From: Tenebrio molitor
Taxonomy: Eukaryota > Arthropoda > Insecta > Coleoptera > Tenebrionidae
Length of the DNA: 64,000 bases
Assembly (NCBI RefSeq): GCF_963966145.1
Contig: NC_091049.1
Location: forward strand, 6,634,001 to 6,698,000
Reading direction: 5' to 3'
Made by a program: the position numbers and the translations under genes
Shown: positions 44,843-57,207 of the stretch, piece after piece
How the letters are laid out: every line of letters begins with the position of its first letter
Numbering within the stretch: the stretch's first letter is position 1
Notes under the pieces: generated by a model
The model's database searches: none
Told to the model about the DNA's origin: nothing
What the model saw: the letters and a program-made list of their open reading frames with translations, nothing else

Positions 44843-45523
44843 TTATACGCCTTCGAAGAGTTCGGTGAGAGGCACTTTCCTCAGCAAATTATTGAAGACG
44901 TCGTTATAAGACTGTGCACAAGAGTCTCCATATACGACCTGTTGCAGACCGAAAATTTCCTTCGACCTCTTAGTTACCGCTCGACTGTAAGCGTCATTAA
45001 ACTCTTTGTCTTCGAATAAGTTTCCTAAGTAAAAGGTCATCGACTCCGGTTCCATCGTGATTTTGCTGCTGTCACCCTCAAGTATCTCCTCCCGCCCTTG
45101 GTGTACTCCTCAAAGTTGAAAATGGAAGTGTACAAGATATTGTCTGAAACGAGACTTCACTGGTCGAAAATTTTTCCCAAGAGGAACCACTCACATCCTT
45201 TGGCAGTTACGAGTCCTGAGGCGTCTATCGGCAACAGGAACATGCTGCCCTTGACCTGATAGTCGACCAAGTAGCGAATTTCTGGATGCACCATCCGGAT
45301 GGTCAAGTTGAGGTCGTCAAAATTCATTCTGAATGATTTTGGCTGTACAGTCTGAGACTATTTCATTGGTGCTTACATTGCTTTGGTGGAGGTGATGTTG
45401 GTGCGTCCAGTAATTCGATAGTTGGTGAACTTCTGGTCCATGCTGACGTTGATTCCAGGGTTGAGCGTGACGGCAGGGATCAGGAAAGGCTCGAAGCTCG
45501 GCAGGCCGTACTCTTTGATCGGT
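44843..45523 (-). pseudogene. takeout pseudogene (copy E), 5' truncated
   Basis: Exon 4 (44843-45143) is 301 nt, one base short of copy D, with the frameshift just before SKITMEPESM. Exon 3 (45195-45328, 134 nt) is open. Exon 2 survives only from 45377 to 45523: homology stops abruptly after CCGATC, so exon 1, the promoter and the cysteine block are lost. Sequence beyond the breakpoint is unrelated. Confidence 0.8.
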
Positions 45524-46815
45524 AAATTTTAGGCTAGCTGTTAACATGCTCCAATGCTTTAAAAAAACACAACAATTGACGGTTTCCAACGCCTTCCCAG
45601 CCCAGGATTTTATCTGAACGCGCGATACGTACTCGTACTCGTATGTACTGTTTTTATAATTACGGATGTTGTAAATTTCTGGAGGAGTGCAGTAGGATGC
45701 ACGGTTAATGCAGTGTAATTTAGTGTAAAAAAACCACATTTACATCTTGTATTATTTTTCCGATAAATGTTTTTGACTAATAATAATAAATAATCATAAT
45801 CATAATAGGGTAAATACAACCTATCTGGTTGACAGCTCTGTATGTCAAAAATTTGATATTTGCAAAAGTCATACGGTAGATATTTTACCGCGCTCCAACT
45901 AATCGGTTGGAGTTTTGGCGCTGTAAAATATCCCTACACTCTAATGTTAATAAATAATAATTATTCCAGTAGCACTTTATTCACACTGCTGTTGACAATA
46001 CGAATAAAGCAAAAAAAAAAAAAATTCACATTGAAATTAATTTTCGTTGCTAGAGATGGCTTGGTTATAAAACATGTGACACTTGACTAAAATTCCACAA
46101 TTTGCCGATTTTGAGTCTTAAAGAATTTAAAATTGTAAATAACTAAGAAGAAAGCATACCACAAGATGTTATGAACGAAGCTGCGGTTGCAGTATCGAAT
46201 TTACTGCCAGAAAAGGAATACAAAATGGAAATGGAAATAAAAAAATTCTGATAACGAAATTTGAAAAAATAATGTGATACGCGTGAATAAATTTTATCCA
46301 CTCAATAACATTAATACATCCGGCTTCGCCTCGTGTGCTAATAGTTATTTACGAACCGCATTATTCCATGTCGAATATGTCTTTGCGCATCAAAGTTTGT
46401 ACAGTACTTTTTGTACTCATAGCCTCAAAATCGGTATTTCCCGGTTATGCTCGTGTTTTTTAATTTTCATCGGAAACTAGGGGAATTTGCATTGTAGGGT
46501 TAGTATTTAATGACGTAGACAGACGGAAACGTCAATTCACTTTAAACAAACTGGACGTTTCGTCACATTCGCAATTGTAACATTAATTCTCATCAACATA
46601 ATAAATAAGTAATTTTATTAAGAAACAAATAAGAATACAATTCGAAAAGGTAAGAGGAATGACAGGGCCTTGAAAATAATTATTGTTGTTTTTCAAGTGT
46701 AGAAGAAGAATTTGTCCAATATGCTTTGTGATCGTAAAAAACGCCACCGGCGACGCTTGAAATTTTAATAGTCCAGTAATAATTAATTTAAATTATATCG
46801 TTTAATTCTAAAAAA
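45524..46815. other. No supported gene; one hairpin
   Basis: AT-rich unique sequence with short random frames only. A near-perfect hairpin is at 45876-45937, with GTAGATATTTTACCGCGC pairing to the right arm GGCGCTGTAAAATATC. Confidence 0.5.
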
Positions 46816-47008
46816 TAAGCTTTTTAAGGATGCCCCATTAAACCATGTTCCCATTTAAAAAAATCAAGTTGGCTTTGTATTTTGGAAACTTATTGATAAA
46901 ATATTTTTTTTTTAACATTTCAAAAGTAGCTTTCAATGAGTCCTAAGTCTGTTTGAAATTTCAGGGTTCTAGCTTAAACCATTTTAGCAGGACGGAGCCG
47001 GTTCCATA
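46815..47008 (+). repeat. Dispersed repeat, second copy of 39805-40000
   Basis: Same order and orientation as the first copy, ending at GAGCCGGTTCCATATA where the MITE begins. Confidence 0.65.
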
Positions 47009-47010
47009 TA

Positions 47011-47478
47011 CAGAGTGTTTCTGAAATAAGTGCGTTAATTTTAACTGGTAATAGAACTCATCAAAAGGAACAACTTTTCTCTCTGTCATTTTGGCGAAAA
47101 ACGTTGCGTAATGGCTTAAAAAACTAGGAAATATTTTCCTAAAACCTTTCATATCTCCAAAACCAAGGTACCTAAAAACGTGAACAACCAGATTCTTACG
47201 AAGTGGATTTTTGGCTATACGGGTAGATTCATTCGAATTTCGATTTCGGCGTTAAAACACGTTTTCTGGATGAAAATGGATGTTTTTTTCATATTAGCGC
47301 TGATCTCAATTAGCCATTGCAGTATTTAGTGGCGTAGGGCTATTTTAGTGAAAAATCTCTTCAATTTTTTTTTGGAATTAAACATCGTTTTTCGGCAAAA
47401 TGGTTGATAGAAAAGTTGTTCCTTTTGACGAGTTCTATTACCAGTTAAAATTAACACACGTATTTCAGAAACACCCTG
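47011..47478. mobile_element. MITE with about 90-bp TIRs, TA target
   Basis: CAGAGTGTTTCTGAAATAAG at the left is matched inverted at the right by TATTTCAGAAACACCCTG. The arms continue through TTAATTTTAACTGGTAATAG and a GGAACAACTTTTCT core. TATA lies at both ends. Related in end sequence to the MITE at 6849-7342. Confidence 0.85.
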
Positions 47479-47479
47479 T

Positions 47480-48790
47480 ATAATCGCAACCTTGTATGTT
47501 CTTTTATAGATACTCTGTATTTATATGTATAATGGTTTAATGGTATAATGGTATAATGGTACAATATGTTTGCACCATGGAGGTAGTATTAACTAATTAA
47601 CTAATACTAGGTGCATGGTTTGCACATATGGACTTTAACTGTGCCGTTAGAATTGCCTTTAAATACTTAAGTATCATGTTAGCAACTTCCATTTTGCTTC
47701 TTATTGACTCTTCTATATATCCCTCGGCCACTTTGGAAGGCTTCCATCCACCAATTTACTTCACTGGTAAAAGAATTCCAGAAGACTCCGCAACCATGCT
47801 ATTTAGCACAACTTCGTCTTAAACAATACCCAGTGTAATTTTCAGGGTTATGCAAACCAAGAAATTTGGCTACTTTTCTTGGTACACTACCAATGGTATG
47901 CATACCAACTGGCTGCGCGATGTTTGTACCCCAAAAAAACCGCCTAGTTCCAACATGACCAGTATGTAATTTCGGATATTTTTAGTAAATAGCGTAAGGA
48001 TTCAAAGATAATTGTAATGATTTGAAGACATTACTTTTTCCGCCAAATATTTGAACCTGCGCAAACGGTAACAAATGTGGTCGTGATCGTCATCGAATCG
48101 GAGGAGCCCTACGTTGTGTCTTTCTTTTGGCGGAAAAAAAGAAAAGGTTCGGAATGCAAACGATGAGGGTTCCAGTTGGAAGAGTGCCGCAAATAAAACA
48201 CATGTGAGGGACGCCAACTTTTATTTCATTTAATTATTTGATCCGCAATGACTTTGAATTTTTGAAGCGAGCAACGCAAGATGGCAACAAAACAAAATAT
48301 AAGGTGTACACAAATAAACAGCATTAAACGATGCAACACAAAATACATAATTTACCAAAATCGAAATAGCAAACGATGAATTTTTAAAGAAATAAAGACA
48401 AACAAGAAATTAGACACAATGCCAAATCTCACGTTGCACTCGCATACGCCAAACGAACCGACAAAGTGGATTTTTGGATTAAGGTGAATGAACGAATTTT
48501 CCCGACAAAACACAAAAATGAACAAATTATAAAACGCGGTTATTGCAAAACGGGACCGATAAAACCCCCGTAAACGGTATCCCAAAGGCGGAATCTTTTC
48601 AAACTTCATAACAAATTTTGCTTAAACACGAATTACAATAAAATATTTCATTTCGGTACAGTTGAGCTACGGGGACGCGCGATTTCGTCACGAGCCGTTT
48701 AAATGGAGATACAACAACTACAGAGTACATGTGTGAACATTACTACAACCTCTAACGCATGCGACACCCCCGCGCCCTATTTCTACATCC
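47480..48790. other. No supported gene
   Basis: Frames at 47628-47822, 48002-48217 and 48352-48609 show no recognisable domain or splice context. A short GGTATAATGGTATAATGG tandem lies near 47540-47565. Confidence 0.45.
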
Positions 48791-48794
48791 GCAT

Positions 48795-48990
48795 ACCGGT
48801 CGGAAGGGAGATGACGGGACACACAACTTCCATGTGTGGACGTGAATCTCACGCGTAGGTTCGGAGGGGACGAGGCACACAACTTCCATGTGTGTACGTG
48901 AATCTCACGCGTATGTTCGGAGGGGAAGAGGCACACAACTTCCATGTGTGTACGTGAATCTCACGCGTAGGTTCGGAGGGGACGAGGACA
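48795..48990. repeat. 56-bp tandem repeat, about 3.3 copies
   Basis: Units begin at about 48822, 48878 and 48934 around CACAACTTCCATGTGTG and GTGAATCTCACGCGTA, with a partial unit at the left. Units differ at only a few positions. The array is GC-richer than its surroundings and contains internal dyads. Confidence 0.85.
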
Positions 48991-48999
48991 AAAGGAAAG

Positions 49000-49840
49000 G
49001 AAATTACGCTGAGCGAACGAAACTACAACGTGCAGTGATCTATATAGTCCCAATCATCAAATCAATGCCTATCGAAGTGCGGAACATTTATTACAGCCCG
49101 TGACGAAACGAACGCTGATGTCGCTCTAAACTGCTTTCCCAATTACATGACACAAACTTTTCTTCCGATACGAACAAATTATGATTTTAACAAATTTGTG
49201 AATTTAGCATGTCAGAATGGTAATGGAATTTAATATTTACAATGCTGTTCTACCTGCAAAACATACCTGTAACAACAAAACACAGTCCTGGCTCGAACAA
49301 AGATTAGTGTAACGCGTGAGACAAAGGGAAAAAGTGGCGCCAAAATGGGACAGCGTCAATATCACTGATTTGCACCAAATCTCACGAGAAAACACTCCGT
49401 CTGTTAATTCGCGAATGAAAAGCGTTTAATTCAACAGCGGATGGCAGTGGGAATTAGCAGAAAAACACGAGATTTTTAAACAAAACACTCTGCACGCACC
49501 AAACACGTCTTGCCTCCGGCGAGTGTGGAAAGAAGAAGGCTTTCTCCTCCCACCATTCCTTAAGTCACTTCTTGACCATGGCCTACTGGATTCCATTTTT
49601 GGTAAACAAACCAAGGCCTACTTGGTAGCCGTGAAGTGGAATTTTGAATCTGGGCACTACATAATAAATGACCTGGTAGTGTATGTCTTCTTATTTTGTA
49701 ACTTGACCAGTACATATTTCTCATGCTCCTTGATATCATCTAAAGTTGGTCATGTTTGACTAACCTAACCTGTCTAAAGAAGTAATTTTCTCAGAGCCTC
49801 TCACGACAAAATTTTTTAAACAAAAATTCAAAGAGTCTTG
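49000..49840. other. No supported gene
   Basis: Short frames only. No splice-supported gene, TIR pair or RNA gene seen. Confidence 0.45.
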
Positions 49841-49844
49841 ATTT

Positions 49845-50055
49845 AGACTGTTTGGAACTTGCGTTAATTGGCAGTGTTTGATTTGCATAACTGATAATCA
49901 AATTATTTGCACTTGTTATATGTCTTCTGAAGGGTCAGCGATATCGACTGGCAACAAATACGACAAAAAAATTTGGTGACATCGTTGATATTTTACTACC
50001 TACTCACACAGTAAGCAAAGTATCTAAACGGAATTCCAGTCTTTATCAGTCCCGT
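49845..50055 (+). repeat. Dispersed 200-bp repeat, copy 3 of 3
   Basis: Diverged direct copy of 35440-35660. It lies immediately upstream of the retrotransposon at 50099 and may define its 5' border. Confidence 0.6.
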
Positions 50056-51848
50056 ACCTATTTGATCTTCTTTCTTCATTATGTGTGTATTGTCGGTCAT
50101 GGAGACCGGCGGTACTATAGACCTGTGCTCCGTGTGTGAAAACAGCCTAGAAGAAGAAAAATCAATATAAAATGTAGCGGCGTGTGTTAATTTAAGTGCC
50201 ATTTAGAATGTTCAACTTTAAAAAAAGCCGAGCATAAAATTTTAGTAAACACAAACTTCGCTTGGTTCTGCGACAAATGCAAAATCATCGGGCCTAACAT
50301 AAATCGCCTGATCATATCGCTAGAACGTGCAGTTATCAGCTGCCAGAATGAGATCTTAAAACAAAGTACAACAATCAACAACCAAAATCGGGAAATTAAA
50401 AAATTAACAGATGAGGTAAAAGGACTTAAAGAACATTTAAAAATATAACAAGCTCAAAGCAACATGCAGGGAATGACTCCAATGTCATTACTGAAAAATT
50501 ACAACCAGAAAAATGATGAAGAAAATCAGTCTCCGGATGAGGAATCGATAAATTCCAATCAGAATAATCAAGTGAGTCTAAACAAAACAACATACTCGCA
50601 GGCAGTTAAAAAACCAACAAAAGAAATCGAAGAGAGAGATAGCGGTGATTCGGGACAAAAGAACAAAAAGAAACCAGTCAAGAACACCCAAAAAAACTTG
50701 ATGACAACAAACGAAAAAAATACGTTCAACGGCAACAAGGAGCCGCAAATTACCGGTGAAACAGACCACAACAAGAAAAAGCATTACCGAAAACAAACCG
50801 TGATAGGTCAGAAATCCATCGAAAACAACGATTTTAAGGGAGCAGATAAAAAAAGTATGGCTTTTTATTTCCAAAACATCGCCAAATACCACCGAAGAAA
50901 TTGTCCTCCAATATCTGCAAAAGGAGATACCAAACACCAAGTTCAGCTGCGAAAAAATACCTACAACAAATAGCACTTTTCCGTGTTTAAAGTCGGAGCT
51001 CCGTTCAAATTTAAAGAAGAGTTGAATGATCCATCTTTCTGGCCTACAAGGGTTGCAGTCCGCAGATAAATACAGGGCAAGTCACATAAGGTTTATTTCT
51101 GAACTAGCTGACCCGGTGAACTTCGTATCACCTACAATCGCTGTTCGTTAGTCTCGTTAAAACTCAAAAACGGCTTCACCGATTTGAATATTTTTTTTTT
51201 TTGTAACATTTTGATTAGCCATAATCAATTCTAATCAACCTTCCAACTTCAATTTATTGAGATCAATAGTACTGGCTATATTTTATACGGTTTGAATTTC
51301 GTTCGGTTATTAAATGAAACTTGTTTACAATTCCAATGAATTTGATGTCTTTTATGTACATGAAATATAAATACAATTGGTACCACTGTGATATAAACGC
51401 ATTTCTGATTTCCAGTTGTCAGCTTTGACAGAGTTGACAGGCGAATTTGACGTTTACGTGGTATCATTCTTTCCAAATTAGAAGAAGAGTGGTCGATGTG
51501 GAGGGTAACCCAATATTATAACATCGCGAAGAGCTGACTCGACCGACGTTGTCTTGTCCAAATTTCAATACCTAAATTTGTTTGTGATCGTTTTGTGAAA
51601 AGCTATTGGAAATGTGTAAACAAAGTAAATATGAGGAATTTTACATGTGAGATGAATTCTATCGGCAGTATTCTACACTGCTGAAATGCTGGAAATGTGT
51701 GATGTGCCTGGAATGTGATCGAGTTGGAACCATGCGGTTTTGTTCCAGAATTTAAGTCACAATTTAATTAAGTCAGAATTTCATGTCCAAACTAATTATT
51801 TATTTTCTTCCATTAAATTTGAAATCACAATGAATCTCAAGCAGTTTT

Positions 51849-52125
51849 CTTGGATGATTCAAAATGATTATAAATAAGTATTGCAACTATGTACGAAAAT
51901 TTATGTGGCAACTGTGTGAATGGGATAGAGTTGACATTTGTATGAAATTTCATAAGCGTGCATTTGATTTTTTAAATTTCATTACACATTGATTTGACAA
52001 CTTTCAAAATTGCGCGACTATCAACTGTCAAAAAAATGTCAACTCTATCCCACCCACACAGTTGCCACATACATTTTTGTACATAGTTGCCAGATTTATC
52101 CACAATTATTTTGAATCACCCAATA
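51849..52125. mobile_element. Foldback element carried inside the Helitron
   Basis: TTGGATGATTCAAAATGATT at the left matches inverted the right end at 52105-52125. The arms also share GCAACTATGTAC, GTGGCAACTGTG and GGGATAGAGTTGACAT. About 275 bp, non-coding. It is either a captured MITE or a later insertion. Confidence 0.7.
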
Positions 52126-52309
52126 TTTACATTTCGATTGCAAGATCGATGTTCAAGCAAACAATCCGATTGGTTTGATTCCCAATTTCACAATCAGCTG
52201 TCACAGGACATTTGTGCATGTAGGCAAAAAAATTGGAATAGAAATAAAACAACTACTACATTTGTCGGACAGATCGCGTAACAACACAAAAGTAAAAGCA
52301 AATGTAATT

Positions 52310-53150
52310 TTATTTTAATTTACTGGATTGCGTTTTTCCAGATTTTCCTTCAAATCTTCCAGGTTTTTTTCAGTTGAAAACAAAAAAAAAAGCATCAAGC
52401 AAATATGTAGCTCCTATTGTCAGTTATGATCGAGAGTGCATACAAAAATTATAATTTTTTAAATTTGTCCGAATTTTCCGACTTTCTTTGTAATTGTCCC
52501 GAATTTTTTTTCCGAAAACTTATCCAAAACCCTAACAAACACAACCAAAAAAGAATTACGCATAGCCATCGTTCGAATCCTGAGTTATGGTCTTGAGTTC
52601 ACACAAAAAAAGCACTTTCAGTTTTCCCCGAATTATTTTAATTTAGTTTTTCCAGATTTTTTTCCAAATCTTCCAGATTTTTTTTTTTTGTATTGAAAAC
52701 ATTCAATTGAGTTATTTCCATCCCGGGGCATATCGAACGAAAAAAAAGAATTAATCAAATATGTCGTTCCTATCGTCAGTTATGATCGAGAATGCATACA
52801 AAAATTATAATTTTTGCAGTTTGCCCGAATTTTTCGACTTTCCTTTGTAATTGTCCCGATTTTTTTTTCCTGAAAACTTTTTCACGACTATAACCAACAA
52901 AACAAAAATAATAACGCATATCCATCACAAAAAGCACTTTCAGTTTTTCCCGAATTTTCCAATTTTCCGGGCAACTTTTCCAGTTTTTCTTTACATAAAA
53001 ACCTCATACGGATTATTACGAACATTAAAAAAAACAATTTGCCTAATCGTTCCAGCCGTTCCCACAGAAAAAAGCACTTTCAGTTTTTCCCGAATTTTCC
53101 AATTTTCCGGGCAACTTTTCCGATTTTTTTTCTTTTTAAACCACCCCTGA
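52310..53150. repeat. Internal tandem duplications of the Helitron
   Basis: TCAGTTATGATCGAGARTGC occurs at about 52420 and 52775 (spacing about 355 bp). AAAGCACTTTCAGTTTTTCC followed by CCGAATTTTCC occurs at about 52610, 52928 and 53071. This is a partly tandem, non-coding T/C-rich array. Confidence 0.75.
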
Positions 53151-53623
53151 AGTAAAGCGAACAAAATAAAAAAATAATTATTCAAATCGGTCGAGCCGTT
53201 TTTGAGTTTTAGCGAGACTAACGAACGGCGATTCATTTTTATATATATAGATTTATTTTGTACACAACCAAGAATACTAATTACGCTGACCACTTGATAC
53301 CATTTATAATGTGATTTTATTTAGTAATCCACCTAGGTATGTAATTTGGCTAAAAATGTCAAAATGACAGTTGTTGAATTTAATTTTTGATTTCAATAAT
53401 CAGAACAGGAAAACGTCATTGTGACATTTTTAGCCAAATTACATACCTACGTTGATTACTAAATTAAATCACATTATAAATGGTATCAAGTAGTCAGCGT
53501 CATTAGTATTTTTGGTTGCGTACAAAATAAATTCGGAAATAACCCTTATGTGACTTGCCCTGTATTCAGTAAACAAACATCTTTTTTAGAGAAGCCTCCA
53601 CAAAACATCCAAGTTCAAGGTTA

Positions 53624-56057
53624 ATGCACATAAATATTCAATGCTTGAAAAACAAATGTAACGAATTAATTTTATTTCTTAGAGATAACTATAATATTGA
53701 TATTATTACGGTAAATGAACATTGGCTAAAACCCGATGAACTGGTGTATACACATATAGACAATTTTTTTATTACCTCTAATCACTGTAGACCTCATACA
53801 AAACATGATGGCGTATTAATCCTTTTAAAAAAGGGAATCAAATCTGTACCAAGACAAGACATTAACAAATTATCAAAAGAAGTGGACTGTGAACTATGTG
53901 CTATCGAAATTCCATCGTGGATAATTGTTACCGAATATAGATCCCCTCTTGGAAATTTCGAGGACTTCATAACAACCTTCACCGCGGTGTGCGAACTATT
54001 GGCTAAAAATAAAAATAAAACTGTTATTATTACGGGCGATTTCAATATTGACATCAACAAAGACAACGCAAAGAAGAATTCTTTCATAGACTTACTTAAT
54101 AGTTATGCTTTACATCTCAATGTCAAGGACAATACGCGAGTATGTTCGACATCTTCATCATGTATAGACAACATAATCACCAGCATTTACAACAAAGTGG
54201 ACGTAGATGTCTTAGATCCTCATCTTTCCGATCACTATGCGATATTTCTCGACATGCAATACATTGAAAAAATCAAAGCGGATAGTGTAATTTGGACAAG
54301 ACAAATGACAACCAATAACATTAAAAATTTCTGCGAAAACCTCGACAGGGTGGACTGGGGGTTCGTGAATAGTCTGTATACAGCCAAAGAAAAATTTGAG
54401 TGGTTTTTCGAAAATTTTCTAAAAATATTCTACCAATGAAAATCAGTTGTGGTTTGGCGAAGAACTGGAAAGAAAACGAAACGTACTTGAAGCGTTAGAT
54501 GTTGTTGGAAAATGTACAGGTTCGCCACAAACTAAAAATCTGTATAACAAACTCAGGATTGCTTGCATATAAAGCAAGCATCAACCAGGCAAAGAAAAAC
54601 TACTACAGCAATTTAATAGAAAATTCCAATAACAAATCTTCAACGATATGGAAAATAGTTAAAAGCTTAAATGGAGTAAACTACCATGAAACTGTGCCGC
54701 ATCTGACAGCAGATAGTTTTCAACAATTTTTTGGCGAGTCAGTTAAGCACATAGCCGAAACATTCTCGGATGAAAATGACAACTCTCCAATGACATATCT
54801 AAAGAAATTTGTCACATCAAATAAAAATTCTTTTTTCCTAAGACCAACCACTCCAAAAGAAGTGCATAGTTTAATACTACAACTTGCAAACTCTAATACC
54901 AAAGACATCTATGATATATCTAGTAAGGTTCTGAAGATCAGTATCGATTTCATTTCTTATCCACTACACATCATAATCAATTCGTGTTTTGAGGAAGGGT
55001 ATTTTCCCGAGCAACTGAAGAAAAGTAAAATCGTGCCAATTTACAAAAAAGGAAATAAGGAAGAAGTGCAGAACTACAGGCCCATAGCAATTGTACCTGC
55101 ATTGTCAAAAATCTTCGAATTAGCAATTAAAATTAGATTAACAGATTATTTCGATAAACAGGGTTTTTTCTCTGAAAGACAATATGGATACAGAAAAAGT
55201 AGATCCACCATAACAGCTCTACTGGAAGTAGTTAACAGGATAATACAAACATATGAAGATGGAACCTTGGTATCTGTAAATTCCAATCCTGACGCTGTAG
55301 AGACTCAATCTCAGCAAAGTTACAGTGAAGCAAAACAGTGGTTCTTAATGAATAAAATGACATTAAATGAAGGAAAAACTGCACAACTACATTTCACGTT
55401 GAAATCTTTCACATGCAACGATGCCACTAATCATGAAAAGTTTCTGGGCGTCGTCATAGATTCAAAATAACATGGAATGAACACATAAGTGAAGTAGCAA
55501 ATAAACTCTCCAGACAAATATATTTATTCAGAAGTTTAAATGAAATCGTGTCAAATGAAACTTTAAAGTGTGTGTATTACGCTCACTTTCAGTCAATCAT
55601 GAACTACGGTATCATTCTGTGGGGACATAGTAGTAGGTGTCAACGACTTTTTCGACTCCAAAAGAAAGTCATCCGGTTACTGGACAGGGCAAAGAAAAGG
55701 GATTCCTGCAAATCACTGTTCGTACAACTCAAGATACTCTCTCTGTCTTCATTGTACGTGTATAGGTGTCTAGAATATGTAATGCACAAGAGGTCGTCTG
55801 TTGATAGGGCACAGGATGTTTATCAGCATGATACTCGTCACAGAACAGATTTATACTTACCATGTGACAGACTTACAAAATCCATAAAGCACTTTGAGTA
55901 TCTATCACCTAAATTTTATAACGCCATCGAGAGAACAGTAAGAGAGCAGCCAACCAAAGTATTTTTAGCGATTGTTAAAAATTTTCTAATAAACAACGCA
56001 TTATATGATTACAATGAATTTTTTAGAATTAGTAAACATTTAACTTTATACTCGTGA
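53624..56057 (+). pseudogene. Retrotransposon ORF2 (endonuclease-RT) with RT catalytic core deleted
   Basis: Frame 1 (53624-54439) is the exonuclease-endonuclease-phosphatase domain: VNEHWLKPDE near residue 30, ITGDFNID near 140, CIDNII, and LSDHYAIF near 202. A frameshift follows near 54440. Frame 2 (54499-55470) has KKSKIVPIYKKGNKEEVQNY, RPIAIVPALSKIFE and YGYRKSRSTITALLE. It then jumps from QTYEDGT straight to SYSEAKQWF, skipping the palm with the catalytic aspartates. A second shift near 55470 leads to the C-terminal part (to 56057; MNYGIILWGHSS). It cannot encode an active RT. Confidence 0.85.
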
Positions 56058-56424
56058 GTAGTTAACAAAAATTTGTATTTTTATGGATCTGTGTATTTTC
56101 TGAATAAAATTATTATTATTATTATGTAAAATGGTCATTATTTCCTAATTACCGTAAAATTAGTTTGACTATTGGGGATAACAAATTTCTAGGTTCCTAT
56201 TGGATTAGTTAGTGAAGTTAAAACCCTTTTTTCCTTGAACTCTTTTCTCTTGATTTTTCTTTGTCACCAAAAACCACCCGTTGACCAAATGATTTTCTTA
56301 CTTCATTGTATTCAATCTTTTTTGTTATTCTAATAATCTTCATTGAATGTATGTTTAAAAAACATGGGAAGCAAAATGACTTAACTGAAAGCGTTGCGAA
56401 GAAAATGTTGCGTCAAGAAGCCAG

Positions 56425-56770
56425 TTAAATCTCATCAAAAAAACTAGAAAGGGGAACTTTGTTTAAGAAAACTTCCTTCATTCAAATACTTCTCCTCGAA
56501 TAAGTTTGAAAAGTAAAGTGTCATCGTTTCTGGTTCTCATTCTTTGCTCTTGATCACTGTCAAATATCTTTCTTCGCTCCTGATGAATTCTTCCAAAGTG
56601 AAAACCATAGTGAATTTTACATATTCGTAGTCGTATGAGTATTTAATGCAAAATTGTCAAGAGAAAACCCATATGCAGTTACACTTTCTTGTCTTGATGT
56701 GTCCACGAGTAGAAGAAATATCATCCCCTTAGCTTGACTTTGAATGTCTTAAGTGTTCTTACCTGTATTA
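56425..56770 (-). pseudogene. takeout exon 3-4 relic (copy F2)
   Basis: The exon-3 piece reads QAKGMIFLLLVDTS with VTAYG. Exon-4 pieces read FTLEEFIRSEERYLTV, a stop within KSKE, and PETMTLYFSNLFEEK, then a deletion to a worn C-terminus at about 56425. Same subtype as F1 at 44234. F1 with E and F2 with D are therefore two copies of one duplicated pair. Confidence 0.7.
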
Positions 56771-57207
56771 AAATCTTGTTTAGTACTACTGGAGATCATC
56801 GAAAATTTCTTCGAGAAGTGGTTATTAAAACTGTGACAAAATCAAGTGTGGAGGATTATGAGGAGTTGTTCTTAATCTAATGTGACCACCTTTGAAGGAG
56901 AAGAGAATTAAAAACGATTTAATATTTGAAACAATTTCTGTTGTGGGGTTTTCTCGTTGAGAACAAAGAGGAAAAAAGCACACCAAGCATGGTCAAAGTG
57001 AAATATTTCTTTTATTTTTGTTCGTCTTAATTATTTATTGTATTTAGTCGGAATGGTTTTCTGAAGGGATTTAGGGTTTGCTGTAACAAAGGATCATCCA
57101 GTTGTGTTAATTACTTTTATTATGCTTCACTTCAGTACAAAGAAAAGAGAAAACAACAAAAAGTTCACTAAAGCATGGACAGATATGTCGAGGAAAGGTG
57201 CCACCTC

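Larger units (their letters stand above)
51104..53251 (-). mobile_element. Non-autonomous Helitron, precise A|T insertion
   Basis: On the minus strand it begins TCTATATATATAAAAATGAA and ends CACCGGGTCAGCTAG, lying between host A and T with no target duplication. The other MITE arm shows the empty site (GAATTTATTTT). These are canonical Helitron termini. It is 2148 bp without Rep/Hel. About 55 bp near the 5' end (ACGAACGGCG side) recurs inverted near the 3' end (51140-51195). Confidence 0.9.
51073..53562. mobile_element. Foldback MITE in ORF1, TA target, itself split by a Helitron
   Basis: The ends are CAGGGCAAGTCACATAAGG and its inverted match, with TA at 51071-51072 and 53563-53564. The arms are about 160 bp and continue through TTTATTTTGTAC, ACTTGATACCATTTATAATG and GGTATGTAATTTGGC. 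Without the inserted Helitron (51104-53251) the element is about 342 bp, almost all palindrome. Confidence 0.88.
50099..53618 (+). pseudogene. Retrotransposon ORF1 (PHD-like finger, coiled coil, gag-like), interrupted
   Basis: ATG at 50099 gives LCSVCENSL; after a frameshift, KCSGVC, FKCHLEC and FAWFCDKCK complete a PHD-like C4HC3 pattern. RLIISLERAVISCQNEIL and following heptad-like sequence suggest a coiled coil. A polar linker follows (frame 50464-50973). FKVGAPFKFKEELNDPSFW then AVRR is the C-terminal gag-like motif. The MITE inserts after AVRR at 51072. Joining 51072 to 53565 continues the frame through FLEKPPQN to the stop at about 53618, six bases before ORF2. In-frame stops and at least two frameshifts are present. 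Confidence 0.75.
50099..56126 (+). mobile_element. Two-ORF non-LTR retrotransposon, nearly full length, with nested insertions
   Basis: ORF1 (zinc finger, coiled coil, gag-like) is followed by ORF2 (endonuclease plus RT) and a short AATAAA/TTA-repeat 3' end at about 56103-56126. Removing the MITE and Helitron leaves about 3.5 kb. Both ORFs are broken. The architecture fits the jockey/CR1-like broad group. Confidence 0.8.

Noticed and set aside
47628..47822. 64-aa frame with a hydrophobic stretch
   Set aside because: No signal of splicing, promoter or homology; could be chance in AT-rich DNA.
48718..48945. 75-aa minus-strand repeat-containing protein
   Set aside because: The internal repeats come solely from the 56-bp DNA tandem repeat; 56 is not a multiple of three, so it would not encode a true protein repeat.
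48795..48990. CRISPR array
   Set aside because: The units are directly adjacent 56-bp tandem copies with no unique spacers, and the genome is clearly eukaryotic.
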